A DNA stretch of 17,269 nt from an uncultured Collinsella sp. (GCA_958453935.1 CAUDZT010000046.1:1-17269), one strand, 5' to 3'. Shown: positions 6,037-15,219, counted from the stretch's first letter. Numbers and translations: made by a program. The notes: generated by a model from the letters alone, not told the origin.

Positions 6037-9000
6037 GACGACGCATCGCTGGGCGGTCGCTCGGCAAAACCCCGGGCTCGAAAAGGAGCTTTCGGCTGGC
6101 CTGGGCATACCCGGGCTGGTGGCACGCATTATGGTTGCGCACGGCATTACATCCATCGAGGAAGGCCAACTGTTTTTGACGCCTTCGCTCGATCGCGACT
6201 GGGCGGATCCGCTCGTTATTCCGGGCATGGCGGTCGTCGCCGACCGTGTTGAGCGTGCTATTCGCAGCCACGAGCGCATCGCCGTCTTTGGCGATTTTGA
6301 CGTCGACGGCATTACGTCGACTTGTCTGTTGACCGAGGCGCTACGTTCGTTTGGCGCCAACGTCACGCCGTTTATCCCGCATCGCTTTGACGAGGGCTAC
6401 GGCCTGTCGCGTGCGGCGCTCGACCGCGTCAACGAGCTCGCTCGCCCCCAGCTGATCGTGACCGTCGATAACGGCATTGCCGCCAAGGAAGAGGTTTCCT
6501 ATCTGGAGAGCCTGGGGATCGATTTGGTGGTCACGGACCATCACGAGCCCTCCGACCAGGTGCCGCAGGGTGTGCCCCTGACCGACCCCAAGCTCGAGGA
6601 TGAGGGGCCCTCGCGTGAACTTGCCGGTGCTGGTGTGGCGCTCAAGCTGGTGCAAGTCCTGGGTGAGCGCCTGGGCAAGCCGTCGTATTGGCGTTCGCTA
6701 ATCGAGGTCGCGGCGCTGGGCACCGTGTCCGACATGATGCCGCTCACGCCCGAGAACCGCGCGCTGGTTGCCGAGGGCATCCAGCAGATGCGCGTAACCG
6801 CTCGTCCCGGCTATATCGCGCTTGCTGCGCTCGCCAAGACGGACCTTTCTACCATTACGGCCGACGGCCTGTCGTTTTCGCTCATCCCTCGTCTGAATGC
6901 TGCCGGTCGCATGGCTGATCCCAAGCTGGCGCTCGACCTGCTGCTTGCCCGCGATCCTATCGAGGCAAGTGCACTGGCAGCCGAGCTCGAGGAAATCAAT
7001 CGCCAACGCCGCGAGATCGAGGCCGAGCTTACGCGCGATGCCATGGCGAAGGTCGAGGAGACTTATGACGGCGGGCGCGCAATCGTCGTGGGCGGCGAGG
7101 GCTGGCACGAGGGCGTCAAGGGCATCGTAGCGAGCCGTCTAACCAACCGTTATCACGTGCCGGCGCTGCTGTTCTCGATCGAGGACGGCGTTGCACGCGG
7201 ATCGGGTCGCTCGGTGGGCAAGGTCAACCTGTTCGATGCCGTCGAGCGTTGCTCCGACCTGCTGATTCGCCGCGGCGGGCATGCCGGTGCGGTGGGTGTA
7301 ACCATCGAGGCATCCAAGCTCGATGAGTTCCGCCGCCGCCTTTCCGCCGTGCTATCGGAGCTTCCCGCCGAGGACTTTGAAGACACCGACGAGGTCGCCG
7401 CCACCGTCGACCTTTCCGAGCTGAATATTGAGACCATCGAGCAGATCTCCCGTCTTGAGCCGTTTGGCCAGGGCAACAAGGTGCCGCTGCTGGCTGCCGA
7501 GGGCGTAACGATGTGCGACCGCGCCGTGGTGGGCAAAACCGGCGAGCACATGCGCTTTGTGGCGACCGATGGCGCCGCGAGTGTGCCGGCCATTATGTTC
7601 CGCGTGCCGCAAATCGATAAGCTCATCAACTGCGATAGCGCTGTCGACTTGGTGTTCGAGGCCGTTGCCGAGCATTGGCAGGGGCGTGTGAAGCCCAAGC
7701 TCATGATCAAGGATGTTCTGGTCCGCGATACCACGCTGCCCAGCGTCGACGATCCGGCATGCGAGCTTCGTCGTGGCGTGCAGCCGGCGGATTCCGGCCT
7801 GCGCCTGGAGTCGCGTAAGCGCGAGACGCTCGCCCAGCTTTCCTATACCGAGCTCACGCGCTCGCTTATCCATAGCTTTATCGGATCGAACCAGCCGCAC
7901 CGCGCACAGGTTGAGGCACTCGATGCCTTGGCTGACCACCAGAGCGTCTTGGCCGTTATGGGAACGGGCCGCGGCAAGTCTCTCATCTTCCATGTACATG
8001 CTGCGCGCGAGGCTGTCCTTCGCGGACGTGCGAGCATCTTTGTCTATCCGCTGCGCGCGCTCGTTGCCGACCAGGCCTATCATCTCTCGTCGACGATGGC
8101 AGCGCTTGGCATTGGCGTTGGCGTGCTGACCGGCGAGACCGTGGAAGCCGCACGCGATGACGTGTTCGCCGGCCTGGCTTCGGGCCGCACCGGCATCGTG
8201 CTCACGACGCCCGAGTTCCTGTCTATTCACCGCGACCGCTTCGCGCGTTCGGGCCGTATCGGCTTTGTCGTTATCGATGAGGCGCACCACGCCGGCCTTG
8301 CCAAGGGCGGCGACCGCAGCGCCTATCTCGACATGCCCGATATCCTCAAAGCCCTGGGCGACCCGGTCGTTCTGGCCACGACGGCCACCGCGACGGCTCC
8401 GGTCGTGGCCGAGCTTGCCCGCATGCTGCCGATCACTCGCACGGTGGTCGACGAGACGGTGCGCGAGAACCTGCAGCTCGAGGACGACCGCGACCTTGCG
8501 AGCCGCGAGAACCGTTTGGTGTCGATCGTGGCGACGGGGGAGAAGACCGTCATCTACGTTAATTCGCGCGACCAGTCCGTGGCGCTCGCCAAGACGTTGC
8601 GCAAGCGTGTGCCCGATTGCGCAACCCATATCGCGTTCTATAACGCGGGTCTTGCGCGCCCCGATCGCCGCCGCGTGGAGGAAGCATTCCGAGACGGAAG
8701 CCTCAGCTGCATCGTCTCGACCTCTGCCTTTGGCGAGGGTGTCAATCTGCCCGATATCCGCCATGTCGTGCTGTACCACATGCCGTTTGGCGCCATTGAG
8801 TTCAACCAGATGAGCGGGCGTGCCGGTCGTGACGGACAGCCCGCCGTGATCCACCTGCTCTATTCGTCGCGCGACGCCCGCATCAACGAGCGCCTGCTCG
8901 ACTGCTACGCACCCGAGCGCGACGAACTCGTCACACTCTATCGTGCGTTGCAGACCATGTGGCGCTCCAACCGCGGTAAGACCGGGGATGATTCATTCTG

Positions 9001-9310
9001 CGCAAGCGATATCGACATCGCGCAGATGTGCCTTGCCATCGATGCTCGCACGCCGGTCGACGAGCGCTCGGTGGAAAGTGGCCTGGGAATCTTCGAAGAG
9101 CTTGGTTTCTGTCGCGTTTCGGGGTTTGACGACACCCGTCGCATCGCGATGGCCGAAAACCCCGGCCGTGTGCAATTGAGCAGGTCAATTCGCTATTTGG
9201 AGGGCTTGCGCTCGCGCATGGAGTTCTCGGCTTTCCGGAGTTGGGCGCTCGATTCGTGCGCTTCTGATATGCTAGCCAAAGTTAACCGCCCGATCGTACC
9301 GCGGGCCTAG
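6023..9310 (+). CDS. recJ: RecJ ssDNA exonuclease fused to a RecQ-like DEAH helicase
   Basis: This 1095-residue protein starts at ATG 6023, which opens with the usual RecJ N-terminus; a GTG at 5978 is possible. RecJ parts: DFDVDG (D91, D93, D95), VTVDNGI, TDHHEP (D172-H174), GTVSDMMPL, RLNAAGRM, then the DHHA1 block WHEGVKGIVASRL and RRGGHAGAVG, then an OB-like region to about 580. A superfamily 2 helicase follows: GTGRGKS (647-653), DEAH (752-755), ATTATAT, and QMSGRAGR (929-936). The tail (about 965-1095), with PERDELVTLYRAL and FEELGF, resembles the C-terminal domain of Firmicute RecJ. RecQ's zinc cluster and HRDC domain are not visible. RecJ degrades ssDNA 5' to 3' and normally works with a separate RecQ, so this fusion probably unwinds and resects in one enzyme. 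rel starts 15 bp downstream. Confidence 0.9.
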   Translation: MSSLKTTHRWAVARQNPGLEKELSAGLGIPGLVARIMVAHGITSIEEGQLFLTPSLDRDWADPLVIPGMAVVADRVERAIRSHERIAVFGDFDVDGITSTCLLTEALRSFGANVTPFIPHRFDEGYGLSRAALDRVNELARPQLIVTVDNGIAAKEEVSYLESLGIDLVVTDHHEPSDQVPQGVPLTDPKLEDEGPSRELAGAGVALKLVQVLGERLGKPSYWRSLIEVAALGTVSDMMPLTPENRALVAEGIQQMRVTARPGYIALAALAKTDLSTITADGLSFSLIPRLNAAGRMADPKLALDLLLARDPIEASALAAELEEINRQRREIEAELTRDAMAKVEETYDGGRAIVVGGEGWHEGVKGIVASRLTNRYHVPALLFSIEDGVARGSGRSVGKVNLFDAVERCSDLLIRRGGHAGAVGVTIEASKLDEFRRRLSAVLSELPAEDFEDTDEVAATVDLSELNIETIEQISRLEPFGQGNKVPLLAAEGVTMCDRAVVGKTGEHMRFVATDGAASVPAIMFRVPQIDKLINCDSAVDLVFEAVAEHWQGRVKPKLMIKDVLVRDTTLPSVDDPACELRRGVQPADSGLRLESRKRETLAQLSYTELTRSLIHSFIGSNQPHRAQVEALDALADHQSVLAVMGTGRGKSLIFHVHAAREAVLRGRASIFVYPLRALVADQAYHLSSTMAALGIGVGVLTGETVEAARDDVFAGLASGRTGIVLTTPEFLSIHRDRFARSGRIGFVVIDEAHHAGLAKGGDRSAYLDMPDILKALGDPVVLATTATATAPVVAELARMLPITRTVVDETVRENLQLEDDRDLASRENRLVSIVATGEKTVIYVNSRDQSVALAKTLRKRVPDCATHIAFYNAGLARPDRRRVEEAFRDGSLSCIVSTSAFGEGVNLPDIRHVVLYHMPFGAIEFNQMSGRAGRDGQPAVIHLLYSSRDARINERLLDCYAPERDELVTLYRALQTMWRSNRGKTGDDSFCASDIDIAQMCLAIDARTPVDERSVESGLGIFEELGFCRVSGFDDTRRIAMAENPGRVQLSRSIRYLEGLRSRMEFSAFRSWALDSCASDMLAKVNRPIVPRA

Positions 9311-9325
9311 GGGAAGGGGACCTCG

Positions 9326-11686
9326 ATGGATGCCGCAGCCCGTACCGCCCATGATTCCACCCTCCAGCCGTTCTCGGAGATGGAGCACTATAAGCATGCC
9401 GATGAGCTGCCGCCCGAGATTATGGCGGACAGCTACGACAAACTGGAGCGCCTGTGCCTCAAATATATGAATGAGGACGACTTTTCTAAGGTGGAGCAGG
9501 CCTATTGCTTTGCTGCCGAGAAGCACTGCAACCAAAAGCGCCGCTCGGGTGAGATGTACATCAACCATCCCGTCGAGGTGGCCATCATTTTGGCCGATCT
9601 CAAGATGGACTGCGATGTAGTGTGCGCCGCGCTGCTGCACGATACCGTCGAGGATACCGAGACCTCGCTTGCCGATGTTTCCGGCCTGTTTGGCGATACG
9701 GTGGCCGAGCTCGTCGATGGCGTGACCAAGCTCACCAACATCGAAGTCGACAGTATGGACGAGAAACAGGCGCTCACGCTGCGAAAGATGTTCCTCGCCA
9801 TGTCCAAGGACATCCGCGTCATCATCGTTAAGCTTGCCGACCGTCTGCACAACATGCGCACCCTTGCAGCCCTGCGTGAGGACCGTCGCCTGTTTAAGGC
9901 TCGCGAGACCATGGACGTGTATGCGCCCCTGGCCGACCGTCTGGGCATGAGCTCCATTAAATGGGAGCTCGAGGACCTGTCCTTCTTCTACCTGGAGCCC
10001 GATGCCTACCAGCGCATCGCACGCATGGTGGCGGAGTCGCGCGAGGTCCGTGAGCGCTATCTGGCCGAGACCATCAAGACGCTCACCGACGAGCTCAACC
10101 GCATTGGCCTGGAAGACTTCCAGATCAACGGCCGTTCCAAGCACTATTGGTCCATCTACCAAAAGATGAAGCGCAAGGGCAAGGAATTCTCCGAGATCTA
10201 CGACCTGGTGGCACTGCGCGTCATCACGCATTCGGTGCGCGATTGCTACTCCACGCTCGGCGCGGTGCACACGCTGTGGCACCCCATGCCCGGCCGCTTT
10301 AAAGACTATATCGCCATGCCCAAGGTCAATAACTACCAGTCGCTCCACACGACGGTCATCGGCCCCACGGCTCGCCCGCTCGAGATTCAGATTCGAACCT
10401 ATGAGATGCATGAGCAGGCCGAGTACGGCATTGCCGCCCACTGGCTATATAAGAAGTCGGGCGGATCGTCTGCTTCCAAGACCAATGACGCTCAACGTTT
10501 GGACGACCAGATCAACTGGCTCAAGCATTCGCTCGATTGGGCGGCTTCCGACGAGATCACCGATGCCAAGGAATACCTGCATTCGCTGAAGGTCGACCTC
10601 TTCGATCAGGAGATCTTTGTCTTTACGCCCAAGGGCGAGGTCATGGCGCTTCGTGCCGGCTCCACGCCGCTCGACTTTGCCTACGCCGTTCACACCGAGG
10701 TGGGAAACCATTGCGTCGGCGCCAAAATCAACGGTGCGGTGGCTCCGCTCACGCACGAGATTAAGACGGGTGACCGTGTCGAGATTCTGACTAACAAGAG
10801 TTCCAAGCCGTCGCGTGATTGGCTCAAGATCGTTAAGACACCTTCCGCCAAGTCAAAGATCCGCCGCTATTTTGCCGCTGCGACCAAGGACGACGACGCT
10901 GCTGCTGGTCGCGATATGCTGGCTAAGGACCTGCGTAAGCGTGGCTATGGCATTTCTACGCCGCGTTCGACGCGTGCGCTCAACGCCGTGGCGGAGCAGT
11001 TTAACTTCAAGCAGCTCGAGGACCTGTTTGCCGCCGTCGGCGCCGGCAAGGTTGCCCCGCGCGCTGTGGGCAATAAGGTCGAGCAAATCTTGGACCCCAA
11101 GCCCGAGGAACAGCTCACCAAGGCCGAGGCTATCGCCGAGGTCGTGAAGCAGCCTGCTCGCGGCTCCAACCGCAAGCCGCAAAAGCGCGGCAAGAGCGCC
11201 AGTAACGGCATTATCGTCAAGGGCGAGAGCAACAGCGGCCTACTGGTCCGTCTGGCTCATTGCTGCAACCCCGTGACGGGCGACGACATCGTCGGCTTCA
11301 TCACGCGCGGTCGTGGCGTTTCGGTGCATCGCGCCAACTGTCCCAACGTCAAGGGTCTTATGGAGCATCCCGAGCGCATGATCGAAGTGGAGTGGGACGG
11401 CGCTGCCGACACCCTCTTCCAGGTCGAGATCGTGGTCGAGTGCCTGGACCGCATGGGCCTGCTCAAGGATGTCACCATTGCCATTGGCGATGCGGGCGGC
11501 AATATCCTTTCTGCCGCCACGTCGACCAACCGCGAGGGTATTGCAACCCTGCGCTTTATGGTCGAGATCTCGGACGCGAGTGGTCTGGATCCGCTGCTGG
11601 CCTCCATCAGCAGCGTTGACTCGGTCTACGACGCGCGCCGCCTGATGCCCGGTGAGGGTGGAGCCCAGCTTAAGCGCCGCGTTTAG
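9326..11686 (+). CDS. rel: Bifunctional (p)ppGpp synthetase/hydrolase Rel
   Basis: This 786-residue long RelA/SpoT homolog is full length. The hydrolase HD domain is intact (H81, LLHDTVEDT with H105-D106 and E109-D110, KLADRLHNMRT). The synthetase domain has GRSKHYWSIYQKM, EIYDLVALRVI, YQSLHTTV and EIQIRTYEMHEQAEYG. RFKD (324-327) is the signature of bifunctional enzymes; synthesis-only RelA has ExDD there. Then come TGS (IFVFTPKGEVMALRAGSTPLDFAY), the conserved-cysteine domain (HCCNPVTGDDIVGF, HRANCPN) and a C-terminal ACT domain. It makes (p)ppGpp on stalled ribosomes during amino-acid starvation and degrades it otherwise. The ATG has GGGGAAGGGGA upstream and lies 15 bp after recJ. In many Firmicutes apt sits between recJ and rel; it is absent here. 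Confidence 0.97.
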   Translation: MDAAARTAHDSTLQPFSEMEHYKHADELPPEIMADSYDKLERLCLKYMNEDDFSKVEQAYCFAAEKHCNQKRRSGEMYINHPVEVAIILADLKMDCDVVCAALLHDTVEDTETSLADVSGLFGDTVAELVDGVTKLTNIEVDSMDEKQALTLRKMFLAMSKDIRVIIVKLADRLHNMRTLAALREDRRLFKARETMDVYAPLADRLGMSSIKWELEDLSFFYLEPDAYQRIARMVAESREVRERYLAETIKTLTDELNRIGLEDFQINGRSKHYWSIYQKMKRKGKEFSEIYDLVALRVITHSVRDCYSTLGAVHTLWHPMPGRFKDYIAMPKVNNYQSLHTTVIGPTARPLEIQIRTYEMHEQAEYGIAAHWLYKKSGGSSASKTNDAQRLDDQINWLKHSLDWAASDEITDAKEYLHSLKVDLFDQEIFVFTPKGEVMALRAGSTPLDFAYAVHTEVGNHCVGAKINGAVAPLTHEIKTGDRVEILTNKSSKPSRDWLKIVKTPSAKSKIRRYFAAATKDDDAAAGRDMLAKDLRKRGYGISTPRSTRALNAVAEQFNFKQLEDLFAAVGAGKVAPRAVGNKVEQILDPKPEEQLTKAEAIAEVVKQPARGSNRKPQKRGKSASNGIIVKGESNSGLLVRLAHCCNPVTGDDIVGFITRGRGVSVHRANCPNVKGLMEHPERMIEVEWDGAADTLFQVEIVVECLDRMGLLKDVTIAIGDAGGNILSAATSTNREGIATLRFMVEISDASGLDPLLASISSVDSVYDARRLMPGEGGAQLKRRV

Positions 11687-11722
11687 TCGCGACGAACGTG
11701 TCACATTATCGATATTCGCTAC

Positions 11723-11750
11723 ACTCGAGGCATCGTTTGATGCCTCGAGT
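11723..11750 (+). terminator. Perfect 12-bp stem-loop after rel
   Basis: ACTCGAGGCATC (11723-11734), loop GTTT, exact reverse complement (11739-11750). It lies 37 bp after the rel stop and 20 bp before the next start. Only a weak TTCT follows the stem, so it could be a terminator, a processing site or a 5' UTR structure of the next gene. Confidence 0.5.
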
Positions 11751-11770
11751 TCTATAGAGAGGAGAGGGAC

Positions 11771-12454
11771 ATGAGTGCTGTGTCCTTGGATTTAACTCCC
11801 AAGGGATCGGTCGAGATCGAGACGCTCGTAAACGGTCCCATTCAGACCAATAGCTATGCTGTTATTTCGGACAATGAGTGCGTGATTATCGATCCCGCAT
11901 GGGAAGGCGAACGCCTGGTGGAGCATATTCGAGCCGAGCATCCCGGCGTACGCGTGTTTGGCGCCGTATGCACTCATGGCCATGCCGATCATGTTGGTGG
12001 TGTTGCAGGCGTGCGAACCACCGTTGGCGAGGGCTGCCAGTATGAGCTGTGTGCTAAGGATGTGGCGGTGCCGCATGCGAACATCGAGGAACAGCGAGCT
12101 ATGTGGGGCATTGAGACGCCTGACCCCGGGGAGCCGACGCACCTGCTCGCCGAGGGAGATGCTATCAAGGTGGGCGATATCTACCTGCAGGTGATCGAGA
12201 CGCCAGGGCATACGCCGGGCGGGATCGTCTTGTTTGCCGCCACCGAGCAGGGGAACATTGCCTTTGTGGGCGACACGCTATTCCCGGGCAGCCACGGCCG
12301 CACCGATCTTGCCGGTGGCGACGAGGCAGCGATTCTGCGCTCGCTCTCCAAGCTCGCCCGGCTTCTCCCACCCGATACCGTTTGCCTAACCGGCCATGGC
12401 GATTCGACCACCATGGCACGCGAGCTCATGCAGAACCCTTTCATGCAGATGTAG
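11771..12454 (+). CDS. MBL-fold metallohydrolase (glyoxalase II-like)
   Basis: This 227-residue metallo-beta-lactamase-fold enzyme has THGHADHVGG (H69, H71, D73, H74), the metal-binding HxHxDH motif, followed by ETPGHTPGG, FVGDTLFPGSHGRTDL and a final TGHGDS. The spacing fits the short glyoxalase-II-like (YcbL/GloB2) group, which hydrolyses thioesters such as S-lactoylglutathione or bacillithiol/other thiol conjugates; the substrate is unknown. A metallohydrolase at this position after rel is a common gene neighbour in Firmicutes, and the order is kept here. The ATG has GAGGAGAG upstream. Confidence 0.92.
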   Translation: MSAVSLDLTPKGSVEIETLVNGPIQTNSYAVISDNECVIIDPAWEGERLVEHIRAEHPGVRVFGAVCTHGHADHVGGVAGVRTTVGEGCQYELCAKDVAVPHANIEEQRAMWGIETPDPGEPTHLLAEGDAIKVGDIYLQVIETPGHTPGGIVLFAATEQGNIAFVGDTLFPGSHGRTDLAGGDEAAILRSLSKLARLLPPDTVCLTGHGDSTTMARELMQNPFMQM

Positions 12455-12602
12455 CTTAATAGTCGGCTTTTGAAGCACGAGAAGCGTCCAAACGTCAAGC
12501 TATTTTTCCCCAACGGGCCGATTCCGTAGGGCAAACGGTCAAAAAAGTCTGTTTGGACGATATTCGTGAACAAACGAACGTTTATGCTCGGGTGCGCCGT
12601 GG

Positions 12603-12608
12603 TAAAAT
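12603..12608 (+). promoter_or_regulatory. Probable -10 element for fba
   Basis: TAAAAT lies 40 bp before the fba start, with a poor -35 (GTTTAT, 12580-12585) at 17 bp. The upstream stretch (12455-12602) has no gene. It carries a split inverted repeat CGTCCAAAC (12485-12493) / GTTTGGACG (12551-12559) and a small AAACG-AA-CGTTT dyad near 12572, either of which could be a regulator site. Confidence 0.45.
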
Positions 12609-12648
12609 CTCAGGCGTTATCGGAGCAACCTTACAGGAGGTTTCTTTT

Positions 12649-13515
12649 ATGCTCGTCAACGCAGCAGACATGCTCAAGAAGGCCGAGGCCGGCAAGTACG
12701 GTCTCGGTGCCTTCAACACCAACAACCTCGAGTGGACCCTGGCTATTCTCCAGGCCGCCGAGGAGGCCAAGTCTCCGCTGATCCTTCAGTGCACCGCTGG
12801 TGCCGCCAAGTGGATGGGTGGTTTCAAGGTCTGCGCCGACATGGTCAAGGCTGCCGTCGAGGCCACGGGCGTTACCGTTCCCGTCGCCCTTCACCTCGAT
12901 CACGGTTCTTACGAGGACTGCTTCAAGTGCATCGAGGCCGGCTTCACGTCCATCATGTATGACGGCTCTCACGAGGAGACCTTCCAGCTTAACCTCGACC
13001 GCACCAAGGAGCTCGTTGAGCTTGCCCACTCCAAGGGCATGTCCATCGAGGCCGAGGTCGGCGGCATCGGCGGCACCGAGGACGGCGTGACCTCCAGCGG
13101 CGAGCTCGCTGATCCTGCTGAGTGCAAGCAGATTGCTGACCTGGGCGTCGACTTCCTCGCCTGCGGTATCGGCAACATCCACGGCGTGTACCCTGCCGAC
13201 TGGGCTGGCCTTTCCTTCGAGCGTCTGGGCGAGATCAAGGCTCAGACCGGCGACCTGCCCCTCGTCCTGCACGGTGGCACCGGCATCCCCGAGGATCAGA
13301 TCAAGAAGGCCATCTCCCTGGGTATCTCCAAGATCAACGTCAACACCGACCTGCAGCTCGTCTTCGCCAAGGGCGTTCGCGAGTACATCGAGGCTGGCAA
13401 GGATCAGCAGGGCAAGGGCTTTGACCCCCGCAAGCTCCTCAAGCCTGGTCGCGACAACATCGTTGCCCGCACCAAGGAGCTCATGGAGGAGTTTGGCTCC
13501 GTCAACAAGGCGTAA
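12649..13515 (+). CDS. fba: Class II fructose-1,6-bisphosphate aldolase
   Basis: This 288-residue zinc aldolase cleaves fructose-1,6-bisphosphate to glyceraldehyde-3-phosphate and dihydroxyacetone phosphate in glycolysis. Visible marks are LHLDHGSYE (catalytic D84, zinc ligand H85), SIMYDGS, EAEVGGIGGTEDG, GIGNIHGVY (H178), LHGGTGIP (H208) and KINVNTDLQ. The length fits the short class II group, which also contains tagatose-bisphosphate aldolases, so another ketose bisphosphate is possible; an isolated position and strongly biased codons favour the glycolytic role. The ATG at 12649 has ACAGGAGG just upstream; a longer frame back to 12553 has no support. Confidence 0.93.
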   Translation: MLVNAADMLKKAEAGKYGLGAFNTNNLEWTLAILQAAEEAKSPLILQCTAGAAKWMGGFKVCADMVKAAVEATGVTVPVALHLDHGSYEDCFKCIEAGFTSIMYDGSHEETFQLNLDRTKELVELAHSKGMSIEAEVGGIGGTEDGVTSSGELADPAECKQIADLGVDFLACGIGNIHGVYPADWAGLSFERLGEIKAQTGDLPLVLHGGTGIPEDQIKKAISLGISKINVNTDLQLVFAKGVREYIEAGKDQQGKGFDPRKLLKPGRDNIVARTKELMEEFGSVNKA

Positions 13516-13537
13516 GTAGCGGTTTAACTTTCCCGTC

Positions 13538-13630
13538 GGAGGCCCCGTTCACCCTACGCTTTTCCCTTGCGCTCACCTGGCTTTGCCAGAAGTCGCGCAA
13601 TGGGAAAAGCTCCGGGTGAACGGGGCCTCC
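13538..13630. repeat. 93-nt near-perfect long hairpin
   Basis: Nested matching arms: GGAGGCCCCGTTCACCC (13538-13554) with 13614-13630, GCTTTTCCC (13558-13566) with 13602-13610, TTGCGC (13567-13572) with 13595-13600, and CTGGC-TTT-GCCAG at the tip (13577-13589). Only small bulges interrupt it. It starts 23 bp after the fba stop and only TTCGTT follows, so it may serve as the fba terminator, but the length and symmetry resemble a MITE or other mobile palindrome. Confidence 0.8.
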
Positions 13631-13705
13631 TTCGTTAGCTCGCTGCAGGGTTACTGGGCTGAATTCATTTTTAGACTCCGCTCGGCGGTGTTGATGGCTC
13701 CCTTG

Positions 13706-13734
13706 TTGGGGCTTTCTTTTTATCTCGCTACAAT
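13706..13734 (+). promoter_or_regulatory. Promoter of the transglutaminase-fold gene
   Basis: -35 TTGGGG (13706-13711) and -10 TACAAT (13729-13734) are 17 bp apart, 35 bp before the chosen start codon. Confidence 0.5.
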
Positions 13735-13768
13735 GTGCTTCAAGGGTTCTTATGACTTGGAGTTTGGT

Positions 13769-15202
13769 ATGGCTGTTATTAATGTGCTGCCTTCGGATGG
13801 AAAGGTTATTGACGAGGGTCCTGTTGGTTGCTCTATTGATGTTTGCTGTGATGACTTTCGTCATCTCGATATTGGACTGCCGCCCGAGATTCTTCGACTC
13901 AAGGATGCCGGATATTTGACGCAGGCTGTTGCGGCCTGTGATCGTCTTTTGGGGCAGAACCCCGAGCCTTCGCTGGCAGCCTGCGTTCGTGCCGAGCGGT
14001 ATCGCATGCTCGAGACGCCATTTCATTTTTCGGTGTCGCGCGATCGAGCTATTGCGATGATTTGCGAGGAGTGGCCTGAGTTTACCGAGGAGCAGTTTGA
14101 CGATCTGATTGACCGTAAGCGTATTGACTGGCGCTTTATCGATGGCGAGCTGTTCGTTCTCGACAACTTCCTCGATTCGCTTCGCGTATATCCCAAAGAG
14201 GTCCCCGGCATGCGTCCCGATCCTAGGGACGGAATTGCACTGCGCAACGAGATGCTCAAGGAGATGGAGTCGCAAAACGGATTGGCTCGCGTCATTACGC
14301 TTAAAGCGTCCGTGTCTGTCCCCGGCGCTCTGGAAGGGGAGGCCGTTTGCGCTTGGCTTCCCGTCGCGGCTGCCTGCCGTCAGCAGTCTCGGGTCGAGAT
14401 TCTCGACATGACGCCGGAGGGTGCTGTTGCTCCCGCGAATGCTTCGGCGCGTACCGTCTCGTGGTCTTCTTCGAGTGAACGCTCATTCTCGGTGACCTAT
14501 CGTTATCACATCAATGCTGCTTATTGTGATGTCTACGGTGGCACACTTCCGGTTCATCCGCGTATGGACGCGCCTCTGCCCGAGGATATTTCCGAGGACC
14601 GTCCGCACATTGCATTCACGCCGTATCTGCTGCAGCTGACGGCCGGTGTTGTTGACGGACTCGAGGATCCGCTCGATCGCGCCCGTGCTATCTATGATTA
14701 CCTGACGCAGCATATCGACTATCGCTATCAGCCGCCGTACTTGCTTTTGGGATCTATTGCCGATGACTGCGCGCATTCGCTCCGCGGCGATTGCGGCGTT
14801 ATGGCGCTCACGTTTATCACCATGTGCCGTATCGCGGGCGTGCCTGCCCGTTGGCAGAGCGGCCTGTACGTTGCGCCCGATTCGGTGGGGTCGCACGACT
14901 GGGCAGAGTTCTATACGCCGCAGACCGGTTGGCTCAACGCCGACGTGTCATTTGGATCTTCTGCTCGCAGGATGGGGGAGGAGTGGCGCCGCCGTCACTA
15001 CTTTGGCAATCTCGACCCGTGGCGTATGGTGGCCAACAATCGATTCCAGGCAGAGTTTGAGCCCTCTTTCGACGGCATGCGCGAGGACCCTTACGATAAC
15101 CAGATGGGTGAGGCTTCGGTCGACGGTCGCGGATGCCGTCAGCGCGAGATGCTCCGCACGGTCGAACTCATCGAAATGCTCGAAGTTCCATTTTCGGACT
15201 AA
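13769..15202 (+). CDS. Transglutaminase-like (cysteine protease fold) domain protein
   Basis: This 477-residue protein has a C-terminal transglutaminase-like core: GDCGVMALTFITMCRIAGVP with C342, SHDWAEFY with H376 and GWLNADVSFG with D392, a complete Cys-His-Asp triad. Such bacterial proteins act as proteases, peptide-bond hydrolases or crosslinkers; the substrate is unknown. The first 200 residues, including LPPEILRLKDAGYLTQAVAACDRLL, look like a small helical repeat region that I do not recognise as a named domain. No clear signal peptide is seen with the ATG at 13769, chosen because it has GGAG six bases upstream and follows a promoter; the frame stays open back to 13583, across the palindrome, but that is unlikely to be translated. 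Confidence 0.82.
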   Translation: MAVINVLPSDGKVIDEGPVGCSIDVCCDDFRHLDIGLPPEILRLKDAGYLTQAVAACDRLLGQNPEPSLAACVRAERYRMLETPFHFSVSRDRAIAMICEEWPEFTEEQFDDLIDRKRIDWRFIDGELFVLDNFLDSLRVYPKEVPGMRPDPRDGIALRNEMLKEMESQNGLARVITLKASVSVPGALEGEAVCAWLPVAAACRQQSRVEILDMTPEGAVAPANASARTVSWSSSSERSFSVTYRYHINAAYCDVYGGTLPVHPRMDAPLPEDISEDRPHIAFTPYLLQLTAGVVDGLEDPLDRARAIYDYLTQHIDYRYQPPYLLLGSIADDCAHSLRGDCGVMALTFITMCRIAGVPARWQSGLYVAPDSVGSHDWAEFYTPQTGWLNADVSFGSSARRMGEEWRRRHYFGNLDPWRMVANNRFQAEFEPSFDGMREDPYDNQMGEASVDGRGCRQREMLRTVELIEMLEVPFSD

Positions 15203-15219
15203 TCGGTAGAAAGCTGTGA

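Noticed and set aside
7352..8854. A 500-codon open frame antisense to recJ
   Set aside because: It lies opposite strong conserved motifs of RecJ and the helicase; long antisense frames are expected opposite GC-rich, codon-biased genes, and its product has no recognisable family.
9272..10441. A 389-codon open frame antisense to rel
   Set aside because: It is opposite the conserved HD and synthetase domains and has no ribosome site or family features.
12455..12648. A riboswitch or small RNA upstream of fba
   Set aside because: Only weak dyads are present; no known riboswitch core or terminator/anti-terminator pair could be recognised.
12631..13272. A 213-codon open frame antisense to fba
   Set aside because: It is a shadow of a highly expressed, codon-biased gene.
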